From an uncultured Eggerthellaceae bacterium (GTDB lineage Bacteria > Actinomycetota > Coriobacteriia > Coriobacteriales > Eggerthellaceae): a stretch of 53,234 nt of DNA. Made by a program: the position numbers and the translations under genes. This document shows, one piece after another, positions 25,436-33,944 of this stretch (position 1 is the stretch's first letter; each line of letters opens with the position of its first letter). The notes below the pieces were generated by a model. The model was given only the letters and a program-made list of their open reading frames with translations. It searched no databases and was not told where the DNA came from. The stretch is from assembly GCA_934670115.1 (NCBI GenBank), contig CAKUOV010000011.1:1-53234 (forward strand), read 5' to 3'.

Positions 25436-25972
25436 GTGAATTTTTCCGCTAAAAGTAATATGTATTCCGTCGCACGCGATACCGTGCTCGACCGTTACAC
25501 GCGCCATGTGGAGCTCGCGGGCGGCAGCGCCGATGCCTCCACATCCCTGTTTTGCGTTGTTTCGCAAGCGCCTCTGAGCGAAAATGCAAAGAAAGCGCTT
25601 GCAAGTTCTGCCCAAGCGCTTGGATATGGCGCACAGGGATGCTTTTTTGTGGTAATTGCGCCCAACAGCTGTGACGTGCTGGACGCTAAGCAGCTTTTTT
25701 CGCTTATCGAAGGAATTGATCCTCTTGCGCTTGTCGCAGCCGACAAAGATGCGGTACGCGCGCTGGAACAGGCCTATCGCGTTGCGCAAGAAGCAATTTA
25801 TCGCGGACAAGACGCAAAAGAGCTGCATCGTTTTCAGCTTTCGCCGAACGCATATACTCGCATCTTGGGACGCGATGCGGTAACGTTTTCCTCGTTTGAA
25901 GCGATGCTTGCCAAACCCGATTTGAAGCAGAAAGCCTGGGCGCTGCTGAAAAAGCTCCCGAAACGCGCATAA
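25436..25972 (+). CDS. Conserved-looking protein of unknown function
   Basis: 178 residues from the GTG at 25436-25438, chosen because CAGGGG ends 5 bases upstream; an ATG at 25460 is the alternative. It is soluble, with no signal or membrane segment, and has mixed alpha/beta character. A hydrophobic strand GCFFVVIAP and helix-rich second half (ALEQAYRVAQEAIYRGQ) are followed by a basic C terminus, KKLPKRA. I do not recognise a family. It is transcribed divergently from the nikR unit and precedes the ABC importer by 304 bases. Confidence 0.7.
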   Translation: MNFSAKSNMYSVARDTVLDRYTRHVELAGGSADASTSLFCVVSQAPLSENAKKALASSAQALGYGAQGCFFVVIAPNSCDVLDAKQLFSLIEGIDPLALVAADKDAVRALEQAYRVAQEAIYRGQDAKELHRFQLSPNAYTRILGRDAVTFSSFEAMLAKPDLKQKAWALLKKLPKRA

Positions 25973-26165
25973 CGGTGGATGCGACTGCATGCTCGTTCCT
26001 CTATTCCGAAAAAACTTAACATGTTACATAAATCTGGAATAGAAAGCGTTCTTTGGACCAGCTACACAATTAATCGCAATGACAGAGTCGCATTCCACAC
26101 CCTTCAATCCGAACAAATGCGTTGCTTCACGCCGATTGAAGCGTTACATCGAATGCAAGAAGTAC

Positions 26166-26182
26166 ACGAATTAATAATTCGT
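26166..26182. promoter_or_regulatory. 17-bp palindrome upstream of the ABC importer
   Basis: ACGAATTAATAATTCGT is a perfect palindrome around one central base, 94 bases before the substrate-binding protein start. It is suited to a dimeric repressor. It does not match the classical Fur box. The rest of the 25973-26276 gap shows no cobalamin riboswitch signature and no convincing gene. Confidence 0.45.
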
Positions 26183-26276
26183 AACACGATTTTGCTCGAC
26201 ACGCTGTATCATGAGCGAGTCCGTGTTCGTGTCTTGCTAAGGGACGGCAAGCACGCATCATTGAAGGGAGATTCGC

Positions 26277-27452
26277 ATGGAGATATCACGCCGCTCGTTT
26301 TTGGAGGGAGGGCTCGCCCTTGGAGCCGTAGTTGCACTTGGTGGAGTTGGCTCCATTCTTCCCGGATGCTCGTCCTCATCTTCGGGCACCGGTTCGACTC
26401 CTGACGCCTCCGCAACCCATGTGGTAGTGGATGTTATGGGTCGTAAGGTCGAAGTTAAAAACGACCTAAAGTCCATCATCGCCGTTCCCTGGCCATGGAC
26501 AAGCTTCGTCTTTGCCGTAGATGGAAGCCCCGATAAAATTGCCTCCATGAGCGCCACCGCCTTGGCCTCTTATAAGGGAGGCATGTTCGAGCGTCTTGCC
26601 CCCGGCCTAGCCGACAGCAAGACCGGCTTTATTGAGGACAGTAACAAGGGCGGCGGCTCCTTCGGCACCCTCAACGTTGAAGAGCTGGCTCAACTCAACC
26701 CTGACCTGGTCATTATCTACAAGCGCGACGCGAACGCCATGTTGGAAACCCTAGAGAAGGCCGGCGTCACAACCGTTGTGTTCGACTTCGGTGACCTAAA
26801 AGAGGTTCAAGACGGCCTGCTGCTCTTAGGCGAATGCATCGGCGGCGATGCGGTTGCCCGCGCAAAACAGATCATAGATTGGCACAACAAGGCATATGAC
26901 CTGGTTATTTCCCGAACCAAGGATCTCAAGGACGAAGAAAAACCCTCTGTCTTGCTGCTTCACAATGCGAAACTGCAAGTGTACAACTCCGATTTCTCCA
27001 ACAACATGTTCAAGCATTCTGGCGCCACTATTCCCTGGGAAGACGAGGTCACCTCTGCTGGCAACGGAACTGTTGACTTCGAGCAAATCGCACAGTGGGA
27101 CCCCGACTACATTCTGCTGGGTAACTTTTCCGACCACACCCCCGAAATGATTTACAACAACGAGATGGCCGGACGCGACTGGAGCCAGCTGAAAGCCGTG
27201 AGAAACAAGCATGTCTACAAACTTCCCCAAGGCATCTACCGCTGGGATCCTCCTTCGACCGAAGCCCATTTACGTCTGTACTGGGAGGCGAAGCTCTTCC
27301 ATCCCGAGCTCTTTACGGACATTAATCTGGAAGAGGAAACGCGCGAATTTTACTCCGTCCTTTTCGGCCATAGCTTAACCGAGGACGATTTCAATCTTAT
27401 CTACCACAATGCAATGAACGCTAACTCGGAACCGGTCAAGCTCAATGCGTAA
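26277..27452 (+). CDS. ABC importer substrate-binding lipoprotein (Fe/B12 type)
   Basis: 391 residues. The N terminus combines a Tat motif (SRRSFLEGG) with a lipobox (LPGC, Cys about residue 31) and a Ser-rich linker, so it is probably exported folded and lipid-anchored. The body is a periplasmic-binding-protein type III domain, as in iron-siderophore, heme and cobalamin importers (LNVEELAQLNPDLVIIY and WDPDYILLGN blocks). The ligand cannot be read. GAAGGGAG precedes the ATG, and the gene overlaps the permease by 8 bases. Confidence 0.9.
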   Translation: MEISRRSFLEGGLALGAVVALGGVGSILPGCSSSSSGTGSTPDASATHVVVDVMGRKVEVKNDLKSIIAVPWPWTSFVFAVDGSPDKIASMSATALASYKGGMFERLAPGLADSKTGFIEDSNKGGGSFGTLNVEELAQLNPDLVIIYKRDANAMLETLEKAGVTTVVFDFGDLKEVQDGLLLLGECIGGDAVARAKQIIDWHNKAYDLVISRTKDLKDEEKPSVLLLHNAKLQVYNSDFSNNMFKHSGATIPWEDEVTSAGNGTVDFEQIAQWDPDYILLGNFSDHTPEMIYNNEMAGRDWSQLKAVRNKHVYKLPQGIYRWDPPSTEAHLRLYWEAKLFHPELFTDINLEEETREFYSVLFGHSLTEDDFNLIYHNAMNANSEPVKLNA

Positions 27453-28458
27453 ATCCAATCAGAAGCAAAAAAGTCCGATCGTCCTCTTTTGGGCGACCGG
27501 ACTAGTGCTGCTTATCCTTGCGGTCGGCCTGTCACTTTTCAACGGCAGATTCGCCGCCGATCCAGCGACCGTCATACAAGCGCTGATGGGCAGCGCCGAC
27601 AACCCTGTTGTTGCAAATATCATCCTAACGGTAAGACTCCCCCGCATCCTTCTGGTCATCTTGGTAGGTGCCGGCCTAGCCATATCCGGTGCGGCATTTC
27701 AAGGAGTTTTCCAGAACCCTTTGGTAAGCCCGGATGTCCTTGCCGTCAGTTCGGGAGCAGCGTTCGGTGCCGTCTTGTCCATCATGCTCAATGGAAGCAG
27801 TACCCTGCTAGTTCTACTGGCCCTCTCCTTTGGAATGGTCGCCGTCGCTTTAACGTACAACTTTGCTCGAGTGCGCGGAAGCGTTACAACCCTTAGCTTG
27901 ATTCTTTCCGGTATGATTATGTCATCCCTGTTCAATGCCCTTATTTCCCTTATGAAATATGTAGCAAACGCAGAAACGCAACTGCCCGAAATCACTTACT
28001 GGCTACTGGGTAGCTTTGCGGGTACCACGTTTAAAGATGTAGCGATAGCCGCTGGACCTGTTATTATTGGCAGCATTGCGCTTATTGCTATGGGGAACAG
28101 AATCAACATCCTCTCCCTTGGAGATGACGAAGCGACTTCGCTTGGTATCAACCCAACGCGTTCTCGCCTGGTGGTCATTTTCTTTGCAACACTGGTCACC
28201 TCCGCATGCATTACCGTCACAGGCATTATTGGATGGGTGGGTCTTATCATTCCGCATATTGCACGATTCATTGTAGGACCCAACCACACTAGACTCATCC
28301 CGGCATCCATCCTTTTGGGCGCCATTTTCATGACCGTCGTCGACTTGGTCGCGCGCTCGCTCCTTGCAACAGAAATTCCTGTAGGTGTTCTCACCGCCCT
28401 TATCGGCGCACCCTTTTTCATGGCAATTTTCCACTTCCAAGCAGGTAAGCGCCTATGA
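27445..28458 (+). CDS. FecCD-family ABC permease
   Basis: 337 residues with about ten membrane helices. The family block RLPRILLVILVGAGLAISGAAFQGVFQNPL, seen here around residues 63-93, and the later GxxGWVGLIIPHIAR block, which contacts the ATPase, are both present. Overlaps the binding-protein gene by 8 bases and the ATPase gene by 4, so the three form one translationally coupled importer. Confidence 0.95.
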   Translation: MRKSNQKQKSPIVLFWATGLVLLILAVGLSLFNGRFAADPATVIQALMGSADNPVVANIILTVRLPRILLVILVGAGLAISGAAFQGVFQNPLVSPDVLAVSSGAAFGAVLSIMLNGSSTLLVLLALSFGMVAVALTYNFARVRGSVTTLSLILSGMIMSSLFNALISLMKYVANAETQLPEITYWLLGSFAGTTFKDVAIAAGPVIIGSIALIAMGNRINILSLGDDEATSLGINPTRSRLVVIFFATLVTSACITVTGIIGWVGLIIPHIARFIVGPNHTRLIPASILLGAIFMTVVDLVARSLLATEIPVGVLTALIGAPFFMAIFHFQAGKRL

Positions 28459-29249
28459 TGTTTGATATTAGAAACGCCTCTTTCACCTATCCCACCGCAA
28501 AAGTCCCCACGTTCAAGGGTTTGAACTTCTCCTTGAAGCCCGGCGAGGTCATGACTATCCTTGGAAGAAACGGCATTGGCAAAACTACCCTGGTGAAGTG
28601 CCTTACGGGCATTTATCGATTTACCGAAGGAGAGGTATCCATAAACGGCAAGCCGGCAGGCGGAACCGTAGCACTAAAGGATGTCTCCTACGTTCCACAG
28701 ACCCACGGCCTAGCATTTCCTTACAGCGTGTTCGACATGGTACTCATGGGACGAACAAGGAAGATGGGGGTTTTGGCCATTCCCTCCAAAAACGATCGTG
28801 CGACTACCTGCCAAGTGCTTGAGGAAATGAGCATTTCCCATCTGGCCGAACGAAAATGCAACGAGCTTTCCGGCGGTCAAATGCAATTGGTGTACATTGC
28901 GCGCGCTTTGGTTGGCGAGCCCAAAATCCTTGTAATGGACGAGCCCGAATCTGCGCTGGACTTTAAGAACCAGTTCAAGATACTCAGATTGATTTCAAAC
29001 CTTTCACGCGAAAGGGGGATCACTTGCATCATTAACACGCACTACCCCGATCATGCCCTTCAAATCTCGGACAAAACCCTTCTCATGGGGGAAGGCCGCA
29101 CTCTTTTCGGCCCTACGGAACAGATGATCACCGAAGACCATATGGGTGACTTCTTTGATGTCCGGGCCAAAATTGCGAACATCGAGGTTGAAGGAGAAAT
29201 TCGCAAGACGTTCCTTGTTGTGGGCACCCACGACAAGCGGTTAGCCTAG
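28455..29249 (+). CDS. FecE-type ABC ATPase
   Basis: 264 residues. Walker A GRNGIGKTT near residue 37, Q-loop in YVPQTHG, signature LSGGQMQLVYIARAL and Walker B ILVMDEPESALD, with the switch His in INTHYPDH. It energises the FecCD permease. The start overlaps the permease stop (ATGATG region). Followed after 13 bases by the methyltransferase, whose ribosome-binding site AGAAGGAGG begins right after this stop. Confidence 0.95.
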   Translation: MMFDIRNASFTYPTAKVPTFKGLNFSLKPGEVMTILGRNGIGKTTLVKCLTGIYRFTEGEVSINGKPAGGTVALKDVSYVPQTHGLAFPYSVFDMVLMGRTRKMGVLAIPSKNDRATTCQVLEEMSISHLAERKCNELSGGQMQLVYIARALVGEPKILVMDEPESALDFKNQFKILRLISNLSRERGITCIINTHYPDHALQISDKTLLMGEGRTLFGPTEQMITEDHMGDFFDVRAKIANIEVEGEIRKTFLVVGTHDKRLA

Positions 29250-29262
29250 AAGGAGGAATTGC

Positions 29263-30102
29263 ATGGAGCTCACGCTCGATTTCCTGAAAGAAGCATGGCT
29301 CATATCCCAGGCGGACGACGATGCCGCAAAAAGGATGTGGGATTTGTTCGCAAAAACGCGCGCCAACACGCACTTCCCGGAATTTGAAAAGGATTTCGGT
29401 CTCCAGATGCTTGCCTCGCGCGGCGTTTTGAATGCACTGGACGGTCTTGACCACAAACCCCACGTCCTCGACCTTGGCTGCGGGGCAGGCGTCTACAGCG
29501 CATGGTTCGCCGAGAGGGGATACGCCGTTACGGCAGCAGACCTTTCGCCTTTTTGTCTGGACAAGGCACGAAAACTAGCTGATGAACGCGGCATAACCGA
29601 CATCGAATTCGCACAATGCGACTGGCATAACTTTGACATTGCGGAGCAAGGCTGGATCAATCGGTTCGACCTGATTTTCGCCAACACTACGCCTGCCGTC
29701 CAGTCCTACGAAACGTTTCGCAAAATGCTCGATGCCGGCAATGGCTGGTACTACATGGGCAAACCCGTTCGGCGAACCGACGCGGTAACCGATGCAATAA
29801 TGGAGCGCGCGGGAATCACCCCCGTGCATAGGCCGTTCCTGCTTGACATGCTCTACGCGTATAATCTTGTTGTCCTTGAAGGCGGTTCCCCCATTGTCGA
29901 TTGGAAAACGGGCTACTGGCACGGGGAAATGGATATCGAATCCGCCAAGGCATACTATCCCGACTGGATTGCCACCAACCACGGCCTGCCCAAAGATAAG
30001 CGCTCCCTGATTGAAGCCGCAATTGAACAGATAGCCCAGAACGGAGTCGTTATCGCCGATGATGATGTGACTATTCAATACATGATCTGGCAGGGACAAT
30101 AA
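29263..30102 (+). CDS. Class I SAM-dependent methyltransferase linked to the importer
   Basis: 279 residues. The AdoMet-binding motif I is VLDLGCGAGVY (about 68-78), motif II VTAADLSPF, then a DLIFANTTP strand that resembles motif IV. The C-terminal 100 residues have no obvious family features. Its tight spacing behind the ABC genes suggests that it modifies the imported compound or a product needed for uptake. The substrate is unknown. Confidence 0.87.
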   Translation: MELTLDFLKEAWLISQADDDAAKRMWDLFAKTRANTHFPEFEKDFGLQMLASRGVLNALDGLDHKPHVLDLGCGAGVYSAWFAERGYAVTAADLSPFCLDKARKLADERGITDIEFAQCDWHNFDIAEQGWINRFDLIFANTTPAVQSYETFRKMLDAGNGWYYMGKPVRRTDAVTDAIMERAGITPVHRPFLLDMLYAYNLVVLEGGSPIVDWKTGYWHGEMDIESAKAYYPDWIATNHGLPKDKRSLIEAAIEQIAQNGVVIADDDVTIQYMIWQGQ

Positions 30103-30153
30103 GCCCACAAAAAATCCGACAACGCAGGCGGCTCGTAAAACCCACATAACAGT

Positions 30154-30172
30154 AGGCAGCGAAATGCTGCCT
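30154..30172 (+). terminator. Hairpin after the ABC/methyltransferase operon
   Basis: AGGCAGC (30154-30160) pairs with GCTGCCT (30166-30172) around a 5-base loop, 52 bases after the methyltransferase stop. There is no T-run, so a terminator role is uncertain. Confidence 0.35.
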
Positions 30173-30255
30173 GCATCCTCGCTGCACTTCTCGACTTTGA
30201 GCGCTCCCAAAAGCGCACAAACAGCTTCGTTCGTCCCGTGAATTTAGCGGGCGAT

Positions 30256-30286
30256 TGTTGACAAAAGGTGGGGTAATTTGTCAACA
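30256..30286. repeat. 31-nt palindromic repeat, copy 2
   Basis: Identical over all 31 bases to 13910-13940. Here the palindrome extends outward, as GCGA (30251-30254) on the left and TCGC (30287-30290) on the right are also complementary. It ends 33 bases before the PAP2 start, in its promoter or leader. Confidence 0.75.
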
Positions 30287-30318
30287 TCGCACGATACACG
30301 GACGAAAGGAGTGAAACC

Positions 30319-30846
30319 GTGAGCTTTGATTGGACCATCTTACAGGCAATTCAGGACTATGTGACCTGCACGTTTTTGGATGTTGCCATGCCCATAATAA
30401 CCATGCTGGGAAATACCGGCGCAATCTGGATCATTGCCGCAATCGCCTTGCTCTGCAGCAAAAAATATCGCGTGTACGGCGTTGTCCTTTTGGGATGCTT
30501 GGCCGCAGGAGCACTCATCGGAAACGGCTTCCTCAAGAACTTCGTCATGCGACCGCGCCCGTGCTGGCTTGATGAAAGCGTCGCAATGCTCATAGCAACA
30601 CCGGGCGATTACTCGTTTCCTTCGGGACACACCATGGCTTCCGTTATTGGCGCCACCATTCTTACCGCCGCAAATCGAAAGTTTGGTCTGATAGCAATCC
30701 CGCTTGCCGTGCTCATTGCGTTCTCGCGCATGTATCTGTACGTCCACTTCCCCAGCGACATTCTGGGCGGCTTTGTTTTGGGACTTGCCATAAGCGCCGC
30801 CGGGCTTTTGATCTCTCGCCGTTATCGTGCTCGATACTCGGCGTAG
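30319..30846 (+). CDS. PAP2-family membrane phosphatase
   Basis: 175 residues with five or six helices. All three phosphatase signature motifs are present: KNFVMRPRP (about 74-82), SFPSGHT (about 100-106) and SRMYLYVHFPSD (about 137-148). Likely acts on lipid pyrophosphates such as undecaprenyl pyrophosphate or on phosphatidate; which one cannot be told. GAAAGGAGTG precedes the start at 30319, a GTG. The 31-nt palindrome copy lies just upstream. Confidence 0.92.
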   Translation: MSFDWTILQAIQDYVTCTFLDVAMPIITMLGNTGAIWIIAAIALLCSKKYRVYGVVLLGCLAAGALIGNGFLKNFVMRPRPCWLDESVAMLIATPGDYSFPSGHTMASVIGATILTAANRKFGLIAIPLAVLIAFSRMYLYVHFPSDILGGFVLGLAISAAGLLISRRYRARYSA

Positions 30847-30865
30847 CAGGCGCAGTCGATCCGCG

Positions 30866-30904
30866 AAAATAGAAAAGCGACCGACCACGAAAGCAGCCGG
30901 CCGC
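30866..30904 (-). terminator. Terminator of the COG2509 flavoprotein gene
   Basis: Minus-strand GCGGCCGGC and GTCGGTCGC (30877-30904) form a 9-bp stem with two G-U pairs, followed by TTTTCTATTTT. It begins 24 bases past the stop. Confidence 0.7.
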
Positions 30905-30927
30905 TGCACCAACCCCGCCGCAGCAGT

Positions 30928-32295
30928 TTATATCTTGTCGGCAATTTGGCGCGCCACATACACGCCGCTGGCCGACGCATGCGAAAGCGAATGCGTAATA
31001 CCGCTTCCGTCACCAATGATATACAGCCCCTCGTGGCAGGTCATAAGGTTATGGTCAAGCTCAACTTCCATATTGTAGAACTTCACCTCCACACCATAAA
31101 GCAGCGTGTCGTCGCTTGCCGTGCCGGGCGCAATTTTATCCAACGCATAAATCATCTCGATAATGCCATCCAGAATTCGCTTCGGCAGCACCAGGCTCAA
31201 ATCGCCCGCAGCGGCATTCAGCGTAGGAATGGTGAAGGATTCGGCAATGCGCTCTTTGGTGCTTCTTCGACCCCTGATCAGGTCGCCAAAACGCTGGATA
31301 ATCACGCCACCGCCCAGCATGTTGCTCAGCTTCGCAATGCTTTCGCCGTAGCCGTTCGAATCCTTGAACGGCTCGGAGAAATGCTTCGCCACGAGCAGCG
31401 CGAAGTTCGTATTCTCGGTTTGCTTCGCCGGATCTTCGTAGCTGTGCCCGTTAACGGTAACAATGCCGTTCGTATTTTCGTTGACCACTTCGCCTTTGGG
31501 GTTCATGCAGAAGGTGCGCACCAGGTCCTCATATTTTGAGGTGCGATACACTATCTTGCTTTCGTACAGCTCATCGGTAAGGTGGGCGAAGATTCCCGCC
31601 GGCAGCTCCACGCGCACGCCAATGTCCACACGATTGGAATTCGTATTGATATTCAGGTCGCGGCAAACTTGCTCCATCCATTTGCTGCCGCTTCTACCTG
31701 CGGAAATAACACACTCTTTTCCTTCGTAGGCAGTGTCTTCGTGATAAATGCGATACCCGTTGTCCAGCTTTTCCACACGGTCGATAAAGCAATTGAAGTG
31801 GAACTCGACTTTATTCTTCAGGTGGTCGTACAAATGCTTCAAAACAATGTAGTTGATATCGGTTCCCAAATGACGAACGGAAGCGTCCAGCAAGTGCAAC
31901 CCATTTTGCATGCAGCTGGTTTTCAAGTTGGAGCCGGCGGTCGAGTACAACTTGGTTCCTTCACCGCCGAACGCTAGATTAATCTTATCAACGTACTCCA
32001 TGAGCTCAAGCGCAGGCTTTTTCCCAATATATTCGTACAACGTTCCGCCGAAATCGTTCGTGATATTGTATTTGCCATCGGAGAAGGCGCCCGCGCCGCC
32101 AAAGCCGCTCATAATGGAGCAGTGTTTGCAGCGAATGCAGGATTTGATCTTATCGCCATCAATGGGGCAATGACGTTTATCCAGCTCATTACCCATTTCG
32201 AAAAGAGCAATGCTCAGTTCGGGCCGTTTTTCCAGCAGCTCATAAGCGGTAAAGATTCCTCCGGGGCCTGCGCCCACAATCAGTACGTCATACAT
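30928..32295 (-). CDS. FAD-dependent oxidoreductase (COG2509 type)
   Basis: 455 residues from the ATG at 32293-32295, preceded by GAAGG; the open frame extends to 32403 without a site. The N-terminal Rossmann motif VLIVGAGPGGIFTAYEL (about 4-20) binds FAD. CxxCxxC (CIRCKHC, about 60) is followed by the GFGGAGAFSDGK signature seen in COG2509 uncharacterised FAD dehydrogenases. The GLYIIGDGSGITHSLSHASASG block at the end closes the FAD site. Reaction and partner are unknown. Confidence 0.9.
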   Translation of the reverse strand: MYDVLIVGAGPGGIFTAYELLEKRPELSIALFEMGNELDKRHCPIDGDKIKSCIRCKHCSIMSGFGGAGAFSDGKYNITNDFGGTLYEYIGKKPALELMEYVDKINLAFGGEGTKLYSTAGSNLKTSCMQNGLHLLDASVRHLGTDINYIVLKHLYDHLKNKVEFHFNCFIDRVEKLDNGYRIYHEDTAYEGKECVISAGRSGSKWMEQVCRDLNINTNSNRVDIGVRVELPAGIFAHLTDELYESKIVYRTSKYEDLVRTFCMNPKGEVVNENTNGIVTVNGHSYEDPAKQTENTNFALLVAKHFSEPFKDSNGYGESIAKLSNMLGGGVIIQRFGDLIRGRRSTKERIAESFTIPTLNAAAGDLSLVLPKRILDGIIEMIYALDKIAPGTASDDTLLYGVEVKFYNMEVELDHNLMTCHEGLYIIGDGSGITHSLSHASASGVYVARQIADKI

Positions 32296-32456
32296 TTCAG
32301 CACCTTCTTTTGCGCTTTTGCTCCCAGCCGTGCGACGCATTACGCTTTTTAACATTCGACTCTTCGAAACAGAAGAGAATCGTTTCCCTTCTAACCTATC
32401 CAAAACTATTTTCGTTCAAAATTATTTTCTCTTCGCTTAACGAACAAGCCCTTCGC

Positions 32457-33686
32457 TTAAAACCGTTTGCCTCCCCCTACGAAATCCATCAGATTGACGT
32501 GAGCGATGCCGTTCCTTTTTTGCAACATATAATCCGTTGTCACAACATATTTTTTATAGTTATCCCGTATGCTCTCCAGCGGCCTGTACTCTCGGTCTTC
32601 GGTGTCTTTGCTCTGCAGCATTTTGTAAGCTACCTGCACATAGGAATAGTCCATATCGTGGTCTCGAAGAATAAAATCGCATTCCAGTTTTCCGATACGA
32701 CCTACACTTACTGCATAATCGAGACTTTTGGCATACAGATACACGATATTCTCTAATGCGGGCCCATAATTGATCCGATTATCCGTATTCAGTGCATAGT
32801 AAAAACTCAAGTCAGCAATATAGTATTTCTGCTCCCCCGAGAGTGCCTTTTTCGATTTCATATCAAATCTTTTGCACTCATATAAGATCTTCGCGTCAAT
32901 TAGTATTTTTATATACCGAGTCACCGTTGCGCGGCTGATTACCATGCTATTTTTGATAAGCGCTTCATGTAAGCTGTTAATGCTTGTCGTCGCTCCAAAA
33001 TTATTAATAATATAATTTCGAACCAGCTCAAATGACTGAACATCTCTTACTTTAACTCTTCGCTTGATATCTTTTTCAAATATTTCATCAATGATTCCCC
33101 TCACATAAGTACGCTTATCTGAAAGACTATCAATTTGGATGGCGCGAGGAAATCCGCCCTCTAAAATATAGTTATTCAGTTCTATTTCGGAATTGGGATT
33201 AATATCTTTCCCATAGAACTTTTTCATATCTTCATACTCATCGAACGTTAGCGGATACATTTCGAATTCAAGATACCTACCGGTCAATTTTGTAACGAGC
33301 TCTCCGCCAAGCAAGTAGGAATTGGAACCCGTGATAAAAATCGAATAGTCACCTTCCGACCTGAACCCATTGATTACCTCTTCAAAACCTTCGACGTTCT
33401 GGATTTCATCTATGAAGAGGTATTTCATTCCTTTTATTTGCGTGGAGGGTTCAATGAGCGATTCCAGCTGTTCTGCATTTCGAATACTTTTGTATCCACG
33501 TTTATCTAAATCAATGTAAATGATATTGCTTTCTGCAACACCACCTTCTTCAAGTTCCTCGGCTATGGTTTCCATAAGACTGGATTTTCCGCATCTACGT
33601 ATCCCCGTTATTACTTTAATGAGGTCATCGTCATGAAAGAATGCCCGCATTCTGGATAAATACTTTTCTCGTTTATACAGCTCCAT
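32457..33686 (-). CDS. AAA_14/DUF4143 ATPase 2 (AT-rich)
   Basis: 409 residues. Walker A GIRRCGKS is at 28-35 and Walker B YLFIDEIQN near 89-97, followed by GSNSYLL (sensor 1-like). The middle has a winged-helix-like stretch (ISRATVTRYIKILIDAKILYE). The C-terminal region (LECDFIL then YVQVAYKM) belongs to the DUF4143 variant with a Q instead of an acidic residue. Codons and base composition are much more AT-rich than all neighbours, which points to recent acquisition. Unlike ATPases 1 and 3 it has no repeat array, but a regular promoter at 33707-33735. Confidence 0.87.
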   Translation of the reverse strand: MELYKREKYLSRMRAFFHDDDLIKVITGIRRCGKSSLMETIAEELEEGGVAESNIIYIDLDKRGYKSIRNAEQLESLIEPSTQIKGMKYLFIDEIQNVEGFEEVINGFRSEGDYSIFITGSNSYLLGGELVTKLTGRYLEFEMYPLTFDEYEDMKKFYGKDINPNSEIELNNYILEGGFPRAIQIDSLSDKRTYVRGIIDEIFEKDIKRRVKVRDVQSFELVRNYIINNFGATTSINSLHEALIKNSMVISRATVTRYIKILIDAKILYECKRFDMKSKKALSGEQKYYIADLSFYYALNTDNRINYGPALENIVYLYAKSLDYAVSVGRIGKLECDFILRDHDMDYSYVQVAYKMLQSKDTEDREYRPLESIRDNYKKYVVTTDYMLQKRNGIAHVNLMDFVGGGKRF

Positions 33687-33706
33687 AGCACACCTCCCGC
33701 ACCACC

Positions 33707-33735
33707 ATCGTACACACTTAAAGCGTTATTTTCAA
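33707..33735 (-). promoter_or_regulatory. Promoter of ATPase 2
   Basis: Minus strand TTGAAA (33730-33735), a 17-base spacer and TACGAT (33707-33712), 21 bases before the start codon. GGGAGG is the ribosome-binding site. Confidence 0.55.
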
Positions 33736-33787
33736 GTTATCGTGTCAGATTTTGGTTTTTTCTAAATAATTGCAACGTTAAATAGCA

Positions 33788-33834
33788 AAAAATGACCTTT
33801 CCTATAACTCGACGCACGAGCAAGAAAAGGTCAC
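33788..33834 (-). terminator. Terminator of the rlmD-like gene
   Basis: TGACCTTTTC and GGAAAGGTCA, enclosing a CTCG/CGAG inner stem, are followed by TTTTTTG on the minus strand. Between it and the gene end, 33890-33918 contains TGTTTAG...CTAAACA, a further inverted repeat of unknown meaning. Confidence 0.75.
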
Positions 33835-33944
33835 AAAATACTGCGTTTGAACAAGATTACTGCGCAACGGCTCTCAAGCCTGTTTAGACCGACATTGGGC
33901 GACTAAACACATCGAGACCTTGATGGCGGTTTCTGAAAACTCTT

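Noticed and set aside
25973..26276. Cobalamin riboswitch before the B12/iron-type importer
   Set aside because: No B12-box-like GCCACTG or related conserved core could be found.
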